A stretch of DNA of 20,171 nt from JAETTH01 sp964455975 (GCA_964455975.1 CAYVYP010000026.1:1-20171); one strand, 5' to 3'. Positions 9,601 to 16,173 are shown, counted from the first letter of the stretch. Program-made: numbers and translations. The notes: generated by a model not told the origin, from the sequence alone.

Positions 9601-9961
9601 TTGCATTTCCTACAATTTCAATATTTTCATCTGATTTTCCTAAAAATTTTAAATTTTTCTTTTCTTCTTGTAAAATACTATATATAAGCATTGAAGAGCC
9701 ACAAGAATTTAAGTTTGTTTTAGTTCTTCCTCCAACTTCTTGAATTACTCTGTAAGCCATGCGATTAAAAGTTAAAACCTCCGCATTTAAAACAGCCCCA
9801 TTTGGAACCACTTCTAGTAATTTCTGCTCTGCTGTATATGAAAATTGTTCTGGGGTTATTATATATATTTTATTATCATCTTTTATTTTTTCTTTAATCT
9901 GGTCATATAAATATGTACTCTTTCCGCTTCCAGATTTACCATAAACTATTTGTAAACTCAT
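6613..9961 (-). CDS. addB: ATP-dependent helicase/nuclease subunit AddB, split by a +1 frameshift at CGG
   Basis: Subunit of the AddAB (RexAB) helicase-nuclease that processes double-strand breaks and degrades foreign linear DNA. Zero-frame reading gives 911 residues before the break (stop at 7199); the remaining 204 residues lie one frame over, ending at 6613. With a single +1 shift at CGG (7228-7226) the product is 1115 residues, near the family length. Visible parts: Walker A YGKSGSGKST at the N-terminus; the first iron-sulfur cysteine (FKACPFSYY); then, after the shift, the nuclease motif IRIIDYKSS and the other three cysteines (CTYCKYKSIC). The shift separates the IDRIDLAQNEE segment from GKYIRIIDYKSS, which are contiguous in AddB. 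The start is ATG 9961 with AAAGGTG 8 nt upstream; the GTG at 9973 lies inside that site. addA is not in the window. Confidence 0.92.
7225..7228 (-). other. +1 frameshift site in addB (GAG CGG A read as GAG, skip C, GGA)
   Basis: In the zero frame the codons are GAG GAG CGG AAA and the reading soon ends at 7199. Skipping the C at 7228 gives GAG GAG GGA AAA TAT, that is NEEGKY, which restores the AddB nuclease domain. The skipped residue position is 912. The zero-frame codon is CGG, as at the other three sites in this window. Confidence 0.85.
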
Positions 9962-9983
9962 ATATGTTTTCACCTTTAGTTGT

Positions 9984-10011
9984 ATTTTATCATAAAATAG
10001 AATAATGTAAA
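9984..10011 (-). promoter_or_regulatory. Promoter of the addB-pgeF operon
   Basis: On the minus strand: TTTACA (-35, 10011-10006), a 16-nt spacer, then TAAAAT (-10, 9989-9984) preceded by TG in the extended -10 position. It ends 22 nt upstream of the addB ATG. Confidence 0.72.
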
Positions 10012-10040
10012 AGACTAATTACTAATTCTTGTGGGATTTT

Positions 10041-10346
10041 TTAAAGATTAAAATTGTTATTTGAAAAAAATAATTTAGAACTATGAATAATTTGAGATAT
10101 GTAAATGTCTTTATTTTTAATTACATATATAATTCTATACTTCTTATAAAAGATCTCTCTAACAGTTAGATTATTTTTTATTTCAGGAACTAATCTACCT
10201 ATATTAGAAAAATCTTTTAATTCTTCAACTCTTTTTATTATATTTTCGATATAACTTTTAGCATACCAATTAGAATATTGAGAAGTATATTTATATATTT
10301 CTAATAAATCTTCTTTAGATTGATTTGTCCAATATATATAATTCAT
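10041..10346 (-). CDS. ParE/RelE-family type II toxin
   Basis: A 101-residue protein of the RelE/ParE superfamily; members either cut mRNA on the ribosome or poison gyrase, and the sequence does not tell which. Family features: an N-terminal YIYWTNQSKEDLLEIYKYTS helix region, IKRVEELKDFSNIGRLVPEI, and the C-terminal core EIFYKKYRIIYVIKNKDIYISQIIH with basic residues and a final His. The ATG lies 2 nt after the stop of the small upstream gene, the usual antitoxin-toxin order. It ends 79 nt before the addB start, in the same direction, but addB has its own promoter. Confidence 0.87.
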   Translation of the reverse strand: MNYIYWTNQSKEDLLEIYKYTSQYSNWYAKSYIENIIKRVEELKDFSNIGRLVPEIKNNLTVREIFYKKYRIIYVIKNKDIYISQIIHSSKLFFSNNNFNL

Positions 10347-10348
10347 TA

Positions 10349-10516
10349 TTAATTAAACATTTCCTTAATTTGTTCATGTGTATAGACCTTTCCATTCTCA
10401 ATATCATTATTAGATTTTTTTTGTTTTAAATTTAAATATAATGTATATATTATATCTTCTGCTTTTATTGTATCTGGCATTTTTTCTATCATATTTATAA
10501 TTTCTTGTTTATCCAT
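10349..10516 (-). CDS. Small antitoxin partner of the ParE/RelE toxin
   Basis: Encodes 55 residues beginning MDKQEIINMIEKMPDT and ending VYTHEQIKEMFN. The C-terminal VYTHEQIKEMF pattern is typical of small antitoxins next to RelE/ParE toxins in Clostridia. The ATG at 10516 has AAAGGTAG about 10 nt upstream, and the stop is 2 nt before the toxin start, so the two are co-translated. The N-terminal part would be the dimerising or DNA-binding half, but I see no clear helix-turn-helix. Assignment relies mainly on size and position. A TTTACA at 10594-10589 with TATACA at 10573-10568 (15-nt spacer) is a weak promoter candidate. Confidence 0.78.
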   Translation of the reverse strand: MDKQEIINMIEKMPDTIKAEDIIYTLYLNLKQKKSNNDIENGKVYTHEQIKEMFN

Positions 10517-10627
10517 TTTTTATCACTACCTTTTATAAAATTTAATAATTAGTCTTTCATTAATTATTGTATATTATTATACTTTTTTTGTAAATATAAT
10601 TTGGAAATTATTTCCTTTAATTTTAGT

Positions 10628-11506
10628 TTAACTTACTTTTTCATCTTCTCTTTTCCAATAAAATAAGTATTGTTGTGCTAATCCTGCTAGTGGTCCAAAT
10701 TTTTCTTTTGCTAAATTTTCTATTTGCTTTTTATTTACTTTTTCTTCATCTGGATTTTTTATGTATAAATCGTTCATTACTCTTCTTACCCAAACATCTA
10801 TTGGAAAAACTTCATATCTTTTTAGTGTTGAAAATAATAATATACAGTCTGCAACTTTTGGCCCAACTCCTGGAAATGTAAGAAGTTCTTCTCTTAATTT
10901 TAATGTGTCTTTTTCTTCTTTTAATTTTTCTAAATTAGGATTATTCTCTACTACTTTTTTAGTTGTTTCATATATTCTTTTATCTCTAAATCCTAGTCCT
11001 AAAGCCCTTAAATCTTCTACGCTTGCTTTTGATAAACTTTTGGGTGTTGGAAAAGTATAATATTCTTGTTTATCCCAAACTATTTTTTCACCATATTTTT
11101 TTGATAATCTTTCTATTATTCCTTTAATTCTTGGAATATTATTATTTGCAGAAATTATAAATGAAATTAGCATCTCCCATAAATCTTGGTTTAAAATTCG
11201 TATTCCTTCTCCATAGTTAATTGCATTTTTCATTTCATTGTCAACTTTTGAAAGTTCTTTCTTTATTTGCTCATAATTTGTATTTAAATCAAAATATTCT
11301 TTTACAACTTCTGAAATTTCTCCATCTACTAATCCTCTAAATATTATTTTATTATTTTGCTTTTTTACATTCATTACATTGTTTTTAAATATTCCTGTAT
11401 AACTATCATCTTCTTGTTTATTCCATCTAAAACATTGACCACACTCAAATATATCTTTTAAATTAAATGATTTTATATTTTCTAATATATATGTTTGTTC
11501 TTTCAT
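10628..11506 (-). CDS. 8-oxoguanine DNA glycosylase / AP lyase, OGG1 type
   Basis: Base-excision repair enzyme that removes 8-oxoguanine and nicks the abasic site. The 292-residue protein has the OGG N-terminal domain (FNLKDIFECGQCFRW at about 14-28) followed by the HhH-GPD domain. LLTFPGVGPKVADC carries the catalytic Lys217 (matching Lys249 of human OGG1), and VFPIDVW carries the catalytic Asp237 (matching Asp268). No C-terminal iron-sulfur cysteines are present, as expected for OGG rather than Nth/MutY. The ATG at 11506 has AAGAGG 6 nt upstream; an upstream start at 11557 would add 17 residues unlike the family. It stands as its own unit between two toxin-antitoxin modules. Confidence 0.93.
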   Translation of the reverse strand: MKEQTYILENIKSFNLKDIFECGQCFRWNKQEDDSYTGIFKNNVMNVKKQNNKIIFRGLVDGEISEVVKEYFDLNTNYEQIKKELSKVDNEMKNAINYGEGIRILNQDLWEMLISFIISANNNIPRIKGIIERLSKKYGEKIVWDKQEYYTFPTPKSLSKASVEDLRALGLGFRDKRIYETTKKVVENNPNLEKLKEEKDTLKLREELLTFPGVGPKVADCILLFSTLKRYEVFPIDVWVRRVMNDLYIKNPDEEKVNKKQIENLAKEKFGPLAGLAQQYLFYWKREDEKVS

Positions 11507-11567
11507 TATTTGCCTCTTTTCTAATAAAAGTTTAACATAAATTATAATTAAAATCAATTAGATTAAC

Positions 11568-11593
11568 AACAAAAAAAGAGCTCTAAGCTCTTT
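11568..11593 (-). terminator. Terminator of the AbiE-type operon
   Basis: On the minus strand an 8-bp stem AAAGAGCT / AGCTCTTT (11593-11586 and 11582-11575) has a 3-nt loop and is followed by TTTT then GTTG. It lies about 70 nt after the toxin stop. Confidence 0.82.
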
Positions 11594-11663
11594 CTATAAG
11601 TTATATTTGTTCTAGTTTATAATATTCTTTAATATATTTTTATAACTTTATATTTATAATATA

Positions 11664-12494
11664 CTAATTCTCTCCTATTTCTGCAAACTGCATAGTTTCA
11701 AAAAATCTTAATACATTTTCAACTACATCATCTATTGGTAATTCAAGCCAATTGTTTTTTGCTGTATTTAAACTTCTTAAATAATTCCTATTATGTAATA
11801 TTCTATTTATCCTTTTAAATATATCATTTATATTATTCTCTTTCATGCTTTCATCTTTAAATATCAATATATTAAAACATTTTAATAACTTTTCTTTATC
11901 TAAATTCTCATTATTAATTAAATAATAAAAATCAAAAATATCTTTATATCTTGTTGAGACAAATCCAAATTTTAGTAATGATTTTAATTTTTCAGTAAAG
12001 ATTTGTTCTTTTGAATTTATTAATAATGTTACATTTTCATTAATATTATTTAAATCAAAACAATACTCGTCTTGCTCTATGTCAAAATTTTTATGTACTC
12101 CTATATCTAATTTTGTCTCAATTTTATTATGTTTTTTATCTTTAAGTTCAACATATACTCTTTTTCCATTATAGTCTTGATGATTCAATTCTTCTATTTT
12201 TCCAATAATTTTAATACTTATATCTGTTTTAGGATATTGCAATTTTTCTATAAAATTTATTATTGATTTATCATCTAATGAATATTTGATGAAGTCTAAG
12301 TCTAAATCTCGTGTAGCTCTACGACTATCTCTAGAAATATTATGCATAACTACTCCACCTTTTATGGTTATATTGCTACTTAATACACTTTTAGATATTT
12401 TAGCCAAAAGTATATCTTGACACACTTTGGCTGAAGCATCTAAAGGTTCATAGCCATCATTCATATATTTTTGTCTTATTTCTCTTAAATCCAT
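11664..12494 (-). CDS. AbiEii/AbiGii-type nucleotidyltransferase toxin
   Basis: Toxin of the AbiE type IV toxin-antitoxin / abortive infection family, a nucleotidyltransferase-fold protein; characterised relatives block growth and limit phage, in MenT relatives by modifying tRNA. The 276-residue sequence shows KGGVVMHN (Gly46-Gly47), RDSRRATRDLDLDF (acidic pair near 63-67), KLDIGV, then EQIFTEKLKSLLKFG and RYKDIFDFYYL, in family order. Its ATG overlaps the stop of the upstream antitoxin by one base (TAATG), so translation is coupled. The acidic residues of the active site look intact. Confidence 0.92.
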   Translation of the reverse strand: MDLREIRQKYMNDGYEPLDASAKVCQDILLAKISKSVLSSNITIKGGVVMHNISRDSRRATRDLDLDFIKYSLDDKSIINFIEKLQYPKTDISIKIIGKIEELNHQDYNGKRVYVELKDKKHNKIETKLDIGVHKNFDIEQDEYCFDLNNINENVTLLINSKEQIFTEKLKSLLKFGFVSTRYKDIFDFYYLINNENLDKEKLLKCFNILIFKDESMKENNINDIFKRINRILHNRNYLRSLNTAKNNWLELPIDDVVENVLRFFETMQFAEIGEN

Positions 12495-13036
12495 TAAAAC
12501 ACCTCTCTTTGCAATATTTTGTATATATGTTCTTCATGAGGAAATAATTCTATATATCCTTCAATTTTACCTATATCTAAATCATTTATTCTTTTTCTAT
12601 AATTTAAAATAATCTCCTTATAATAGTCAAAAGCAATTTGATTTTTATTTCTTATTAGTTCAATTAACATCCTTTCTTTATCATAAACATTAATAGTTGC
12701 CCCTTCAACAATCATTTGCATTTTACCAATCTCAAATAATTCTTTTATAGTTAAAATTTGATTTATTTTTTTGTCTTTAATACGTGATGAATTTCTTTCA
12801 ATAGCTAAATTCATCTTATTTGGAATTACATCTGTTAAATTGTGAAAATAAAATGCACTATCCATTGTAAAAATTGCATTTGGGTATTTCTTTGAAATCA
12901 TTTCTAAATAGTTAATATTTTTTATATCAGAATATATGTTTTTTTCTATTTTATATATCTTTTCATCTATAATTGCTTTATTAATTTTATAATTAGTTTT
13001 ATACTTTTCTTTAATTTCTTTATAATTATATAACAT
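12494..13036 (-). CDS. AbiEi-type antitoxin / transcriptional repressor
   Basis: A 180-residue partner of the AbiEii toxin. AbiEi proteins have an N-terminal winged-helix part that binds operator DNA and a C-terminal antitoxin part. Here the N-terminal 45 residues are basic and helical, followed by the family-like stretch PNAIFTMDSAFYFHNLTD and a C-terminal segment around MLIELIRNKN. The ATG at 13036 is preferred because AAAGGGTGAT lies 7 nt before it; the GTG at 13045 is inside that binding site. A promoter and a long inverted repeat lie directly upstream, fitting autorepression. Confidence 0.88.
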   Translation of the reverse strand: MLYNYKEIKEKYKTNYKINKAIIDEKIYKIEKNIYSDIKNINYLEMISKKYPNAIFTMDSAFYFHNLTDVIPNKMNLAIERNSSRIKDKKINQILTIKELFEIGKMQMIVEGATINVYDKERMLIELIRNKNQIAFDYYKEIILNYRKRINDLDIGKIEGYIELFPHEEHIYKILQREVF

Positions 13037-13053
13037 ATTTATCACCCTTTTCT

Positions 13054-13082
13054 ATTTTAAACTAATTATACGCACTTGTCAA
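13054..13082 (-). promoter_or_regulatory. Promoter of the AbiE-type operon
   Basis: On the minus strand: a perfect TTGACA (-35, 13082-13077), a 17-nt spacer, then TAAAAT (-10, 13059-13054), 17 nt before the antitoxin ATG. Confidence 0.8.
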
Positions 13083-13102
13083 TATATTGCGGATAATTAG
13101 TT
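13060..13102. promoter_or_regulatory. Operator: 15-bp inverted repeat around the AbiE promoter
   Basis: Arms AACTAATTATACGCA (13060-13074) and TGCGGATAATTAGTT (13088-13102) are complementary at 14 of 15 positions, with a 13-nt centre that holds the -35 box; the left arm fills most of the -35/-10 spacer. AbiEi repressors of other species bind inverted repeats placed this way, so this is the likely autoregulatory site. Confidence 0.78.
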
Positions 13103-13118
13103 CAATTTTTAAATCTAG

Positions 13119-13152
13119 AAAAAGATGAATTTATTTTTATAATTCACCTTTT
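13119..13152 (-). terminator. Probable terminator upstream of the AbiE operon
   Basis: A 12-bp stem (13120-13131 with 13141-13152, one G-T pair) with a 9-nt AT loop is followed on the minus strand by TTTTT. It would stop transcripts coming from yitT and the prepilin-like remnant before they enter the AbiE operon. Confidence 0.62.
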
Positions 13153-13190
13153 AAATATATGAAACTCTTATTAATTTTTCTCCCTGCCGC

Positions 13191-13358
13191 TTAAAATTGG
13201 CTGTCAGCGAAACTGACTGGGGCTATAGAACTATTACTACTTGTATTTGCTTCATTTATATATCCCCATGCATTTCCTGCTAATATTAATAAGACAATTA
13301 TGGTAACTACTAATGCTACTAATGTTATACCTTTTCCTTCTTTTAATCTATTATTTAT
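13191..13358 (-). pseudogene. Prepilin-like short reading frame without a normal start codon
   Basis: An open stretch of 55 codons encodes NNRLKEGKG then ITLVALVVTIIVLLILAG, the type IV prepilin-like leader and membrane helix common in clostridial pseudopilins, followed by only about 27 residues. The frame is closed by TAG at 13364-13362, and there is no ATG, GTG or TTG between it and the motif. An ATA at 13358-13356 sits where a start would be, 6 nt after AGG. So it is either a start-loss, truncated remnant or a rare ATA start. The last dozen codons (GCC, GTC, TTC, GAC, AGC) end in C far more often than its neighbours, suggesting that the 3' end was joined from other DNA. The rest of 13105-13440 holds only the terminator, operator and palindrome listed separately. 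Confidence 0.5.
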
Positions 13359-13397
13359 ATTCTACCTAATCTTTTTATTTTTGACAATACTTTTTCT

Positions 13398-13423
13398 AAC
13401 TTTAATTAAATTTAATTAAAGTT
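13398..13423. repeat. Perfect 26-bp AT-rich palindrome
   Basis: Arms of 13 bp (AACTTTAATTAAA and its complement) meet without a loop, 17 nt downstream of the yitT stop. On the minus strand it is not followed by a T run, so it is a poor terminator; it could be a protein-binding site or a weak mRNA 3' hairpin. Confidence 0.6.
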
Positions 13424-13440
13424 TTATTACTTTTTTATGT

Positions 13441-14312
13441 CTATTCTTTTCTAAATCCATATCCATATACTTCTCTTGCATTTGTTATTATTATAAAAGC
13501 TTTTTTATCTATTGAAGTTGCTATTTGCTTCATTCTTGCTGTTTCTGTTCTTGAACCTACACATAAAAGCATCATTTTTTCTTCATTTGTATACATCCCT
13601 TTAGCATATATTCCGTGTACTTCCTCTTGATATTTCTTTTCCAATTTTATCTGCTATTTCCTCATATTTGTCAGATATTATATATAATGTTTTTATAAAA
13701 TTTACACCTTCAAAAACTATATCTATCATTTTTCCTACAATATAAATCGTTATGCTTGAGTACAATCCTATTTCTATTTCTCTAAAAATTAAAACATTTA
13801 ATGCAACTATTACAATATCTATAATTACTATCAAATTTCCTGTTCTATACATTGGTTTGTATGACTTTATAATATAACTTAAAAGGTCTGTTCCTCCGTG
13901 TTGATGCATTAGTTTTTAATATAATAGCTGTTCCTAATCCTACCGCAACTCCTCCATATATGCAAGACAAAAAGCTATCATGTGTGATAGGTTCTAGTTT
14001 ATCAAAAATATCAATAAATATAGATAGTGAAATTGTTCCAATAATTCCTCTTATTAAAAAATTTTTTCCTATTCTTATGTATGACAATATAAAAAGTGGA
14101 ATATTTAATACAAGCATTACAATTCCAACTGGAAGATTAAAAAGATAATATGTTATTGTTGCAATACCTGAAAATCCTCCAGAAGATAATTTATTTGGAA
14201 GTAATAAAAAAGATATTCCAAAAGCTAAAATTAGGCTTCCAAATATTATTAAAATAAAATCCCATGTAAATTTTTTTGCGCTAAGAATACGTCTTTTTGT
14301 TTTTAGTTTCAT
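13441..14312 (-). CDS. YitT-family membrane protein (DUF161 + DUF2179), split by two +1 frameshifts at CGG
   Basis: Integral membrane protein of unknown role. With two +1 shifts the reading gives 289 residues, the normal family length. Part 1 (14312 to 13898) has helices around FILIIFGSLILAFGISFLL, the LSSGGFSGIA motif, GIVMLVLNIPLFIL, and YGGVAVGLGTAIILKTNAST. Part 2 (13897 to 13615) continues GGTDLLSYIIKSYK, two more helices and FIKTLYIISDKYEEIAD. Part 3 (13614 to 13441) is the end of the cytoplasmic DUF2179 domain (GIYAKGMYTNEEKMMLLC, ending EVYGYGF). The junctions rebuild the family motifs STGGTD and GSTGIYAKGMYT exactly. The start is ATG 14312, with AAAGGTGA about 9 nt upstream. Read conventionally it is three overlapping fragments. 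Confidence 0.88.
13612..13615 (-). other. +1 frameshift site 2 in yitT (ACA CGG A)
   Basis: Zero frame: AGT ACA CGG AAT ATA TGC TAA, which stops. Skipping the C at 13615 gives AGT ACA GGA ATA TAT GCT (STGIYA), the expected DUF2179 sequence. The site is at residue 233. The P-site/A-site codon pair, ACA CGG, is identical to that of site 1. Confidence 0.86.
13895..13898 (-). other. +1 frameshift site 1 in yitT (ACA CGG A)
   Basis: Zero frame: GCA TCA ACA CGG AGG AAC. Skipping the C at 13898 gives GCA TCA ACA GGA GGA ACA GAC (ASTGGTD), the hallmark YitT motif. The site is at residue 139. Confidence 0.88.
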
Positions 14313-14316
14313 AATA

Positions 14317-14358
14317 AAAATCACCTTTATTACTATTATTGGTAATATTGGTGATTTT
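14317..14358 (-). promoter_or_regulatory. Hairpin covering the yitT ribosome binding site (terminator or translational switch)
   Basis: Inverted repeat AAAATCACC / GGTGATTTT (14317-14325 and 14350-14358), with a smaller ATTAC/GTAAT pair inside. On the minus strand it begins right after the radical SAM stop and ends in TTTTT, so it may be a weak terminator. One arm contains the GGTGA of the yitT ribosome binding site, so folding would also hide that site. Confidence 0.55.
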
Positions 14359-14361
14359 ATT

Positions 14362-15423
14362 CTATTTATTATCATCTAAAAATTCTGAATATGTTTTTAA
14401 AACATTCATTTCAAATTTTCCTGGTTTTATCTTTTCATCTGAAACAACTTTTAAATCTACTTCATATATATCTTTTAAATTATTTACATTTTCTCTTTTA
14501 TGTCCAATTATATTGTTTACATCCACTTTATTTGCTCTTATTTCTATTTCTTTAACCTTTACGTTTAGTTTTTTTATTTTATTTAATATTTCATCATACC
14601 AAATACTTGCTTCTACTAATTGTCCAAATGCGGGATGATATGGTCCTGCAACTACTTCACTTTTGTTATTTTCTGGATTTGTTATTGTATCTGTATTTTG
14701 AAGTCCTATTCTTATAACTTCTATTTTCTTTTTATTGAACATTTTTAAAATTTCTTTACTACGTTCTACTGCTTGTACTACTGTTAGAGGTTCATATTCA
14801 CCATTTTCATATTCTTTTTCTAATTTTGTATTTTTGATAACTAAAACTGGATATATTCTAACCATTTTAGGCTTTAATTTTATTAATTCTTTAGCAGTAT
14901 TTATTTCATCTATTTTAGTACTGTCTGGAAGTCCTACCATCATTTGATGTCCTAAATTAAACCTATACCATCTAATTAATTTAGATGCTTTTTTTACATC
15001 TTCAAAAGTATGTCCTCTTTGAGCTTTTTTCAATATATAATTATTTGAAGATTGAACTCCTAATTCTATTGTTTTTACATGATATTTTTTTAACATTTTT
15101 AAAATAACTTTACTAATATAATCTGGTCTTGTTGATACTCTTATTCCGTTTACTCTACCATCTTTTATATATTTTTGTACTGCTTGTAATAATTCTTCTT
15201 GCTGATTTATATCTATTCCTGTAAAACTACCGCCAAAAAAAGCAACTTCTATATAACCATCTACATTTTTAAAATTTTCTAAATAATATTCAATAGTTTG
15301 CCTTACATCTTCTGCTGTAACCATTTTTAATTGACCACTTATACTTTTTTGATTGCAAAATGTACAATCATTTGGACATCCTAAATGTGGTACAAATATT
15401 GGTATAACATATAAATTTTTCAT
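14362..15423 (-). CDS. Elp3-like radical SAM protein
   Basis: Radical SAM enzyme related to the catalytic part of Elp3; in Clostridia such genes are often found next to rnc, but the reaction is not established. The 353-residue protein has the cluster motif CPNDCTFC (Cys16, Cys20, Cys23, spacing CX3CX2C), then FFGGSFTGI, the SAM-contact strand GIRVSTRPDYI, ELGVQSSNNYILKKAQRGH, and the Elp3-like HQMMVGLPDST and RIYPVLVIKNTKLEKEYENG. It lacks an obvious acetyltransferase domain; the C-terminal 120 residues are a smaller family-specific region. The ATG at 15423 has GGAAGG about 8-10 nt upstream. If rnc is read with its frameshift, 48 nt separate the two genes; without it they would overlap by 56 nt. 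Confidence 0.88.
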   Translation of the reverse strand: MKNLYVIPIFVPHLGCPNDCTFCNQKSISGQLKMVTAEDVRQTIEYYLENFKNVDGYIEVAFFGGSFTGIDINQQEELLQAVQKYIKDGRVNGIRVSTRPDYISKVILKMLKKYHVKTIELGVQSSNNYILKKAQRGHTFEDVKKASKLIRWYRFNLGHQMMVGLPDSTKIDEINTAKELIKLKPKMVRIYPVLVIKNTKLEKEYENGEYEPLTVVQAVERSKEILKMFNKKKIEVIRIGLQNTDTITNPENNKSEVVAGPYHPAFGQLVEASIWYDEILNKIKKLNVKVKEIEIRANKVDVNNIIGHKRENVNNLKDIYEVDLKVVSDEKIKPGKFEMNVLKTYSEFLDDNK

Positions 15424-15471
15424 TTATTATTACCTTCCTTACCTCTGTATTATTTTGTTCTATTTTTACAT

Positions 15472-16147
15472 CTATATTTTTTCTAATGCAATTCTTGCTG
15501 CTTCCATTTGTGCTAATTTTTTGGTTTTTCCGAGAACCAATTGCTAAATTTTTTCCATTACATTTTACTTGTGCTGTAAAACTTTTATCGTGATCAGGCC
15601 CTTTTTCATCTATTATTTCATATTCTATATTTACATTTCCATGTATTTGTAATTTTTCTTGAAGTACAGTTTTATAATCCTTCATTCCTACATCTTTACT
15701 TGCTATTTCAATTGCATCTTCTAAATTTGAAATTATAAATTTTTTAACGTCATCAATATTGTTAGAATCTAAAAAAATTGCCGCAATAACAGCTTCTACA
15801 CTATCTGCAAGTATTGCTGGTCTTTGGTTTCCATTATTCAAAACCTCACTTTTCCCTAAGTATAAGAAATCACTAAAATTATGCTTTTTTGCTATTTTAT
15901 ATAAGCTTTGTTCACATACAACATAGGCTCTAACTTTAGTCATTTCTCCTTCTGTTAAATTTATATATTTATTATATAAATATTGGCTTGAAATAAATTC
16001 TAATATACTATCTCCTAAAAATTCTAATTTTTCATTGCTATCACATTTATTTTCATATGCATATGAAGTATGAGTAAGTGCTTTTTTTAAAAGTTCTTTA
16101 TCTTTAAAAGTATATCCAATATTTTCTTCAAACTGTTTTATATCCAT
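15472..16147 (-). CDS. rnc: Ribonuclease III, with a +1 frameshift at CGG near the C-terminus
   Basis: Cuts double-stranded RNA, including rRNA precursors. The nuclease domain shows NEKLEFLGDS (Glu42, Asp46) and LADSVEAVIAAIFLD (Asp115, Glu118). The double-stranded RNA-binding domain starts at DYKTVLQEKLQ. In the zero frame the protein leaves the family after residue 205 (AIGS) and runs 54 residues into unrelated sequence, ending at 15368 inside the next gene. With a +1 shift at CGG (15532-15530) it continues GKTKKLAQMEAARIALEKI and stops at 15472, giving 224 residues, the normal length and the expected last helix. The ATG at 16147 has GAAGGTG 7 nt upstream. Confidence 0.93.
15529..15532 (-). 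other. +1 frameshift site in rnc (TCT CGG A)
   Basis: Zero frame: GGT TCT CGG AAA AAC. Skipping the C at 15532 gives GGT TCT GGA AAA ACC AAA AAA (GSGKTKK), the conserved RNase III motif. The site is at residue 206. Confidence 0.88.
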
Positions 16148-16173
16148 ATTTTCACCTTCTTTCTCTGTTTTTT

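Noticed and set aside
13036..13045. GTG start at 13045 for the AbiEi-like gene
   Set aside because: The GTG is part of the AAAGGGTGAT binding site of the ATG at 13036.
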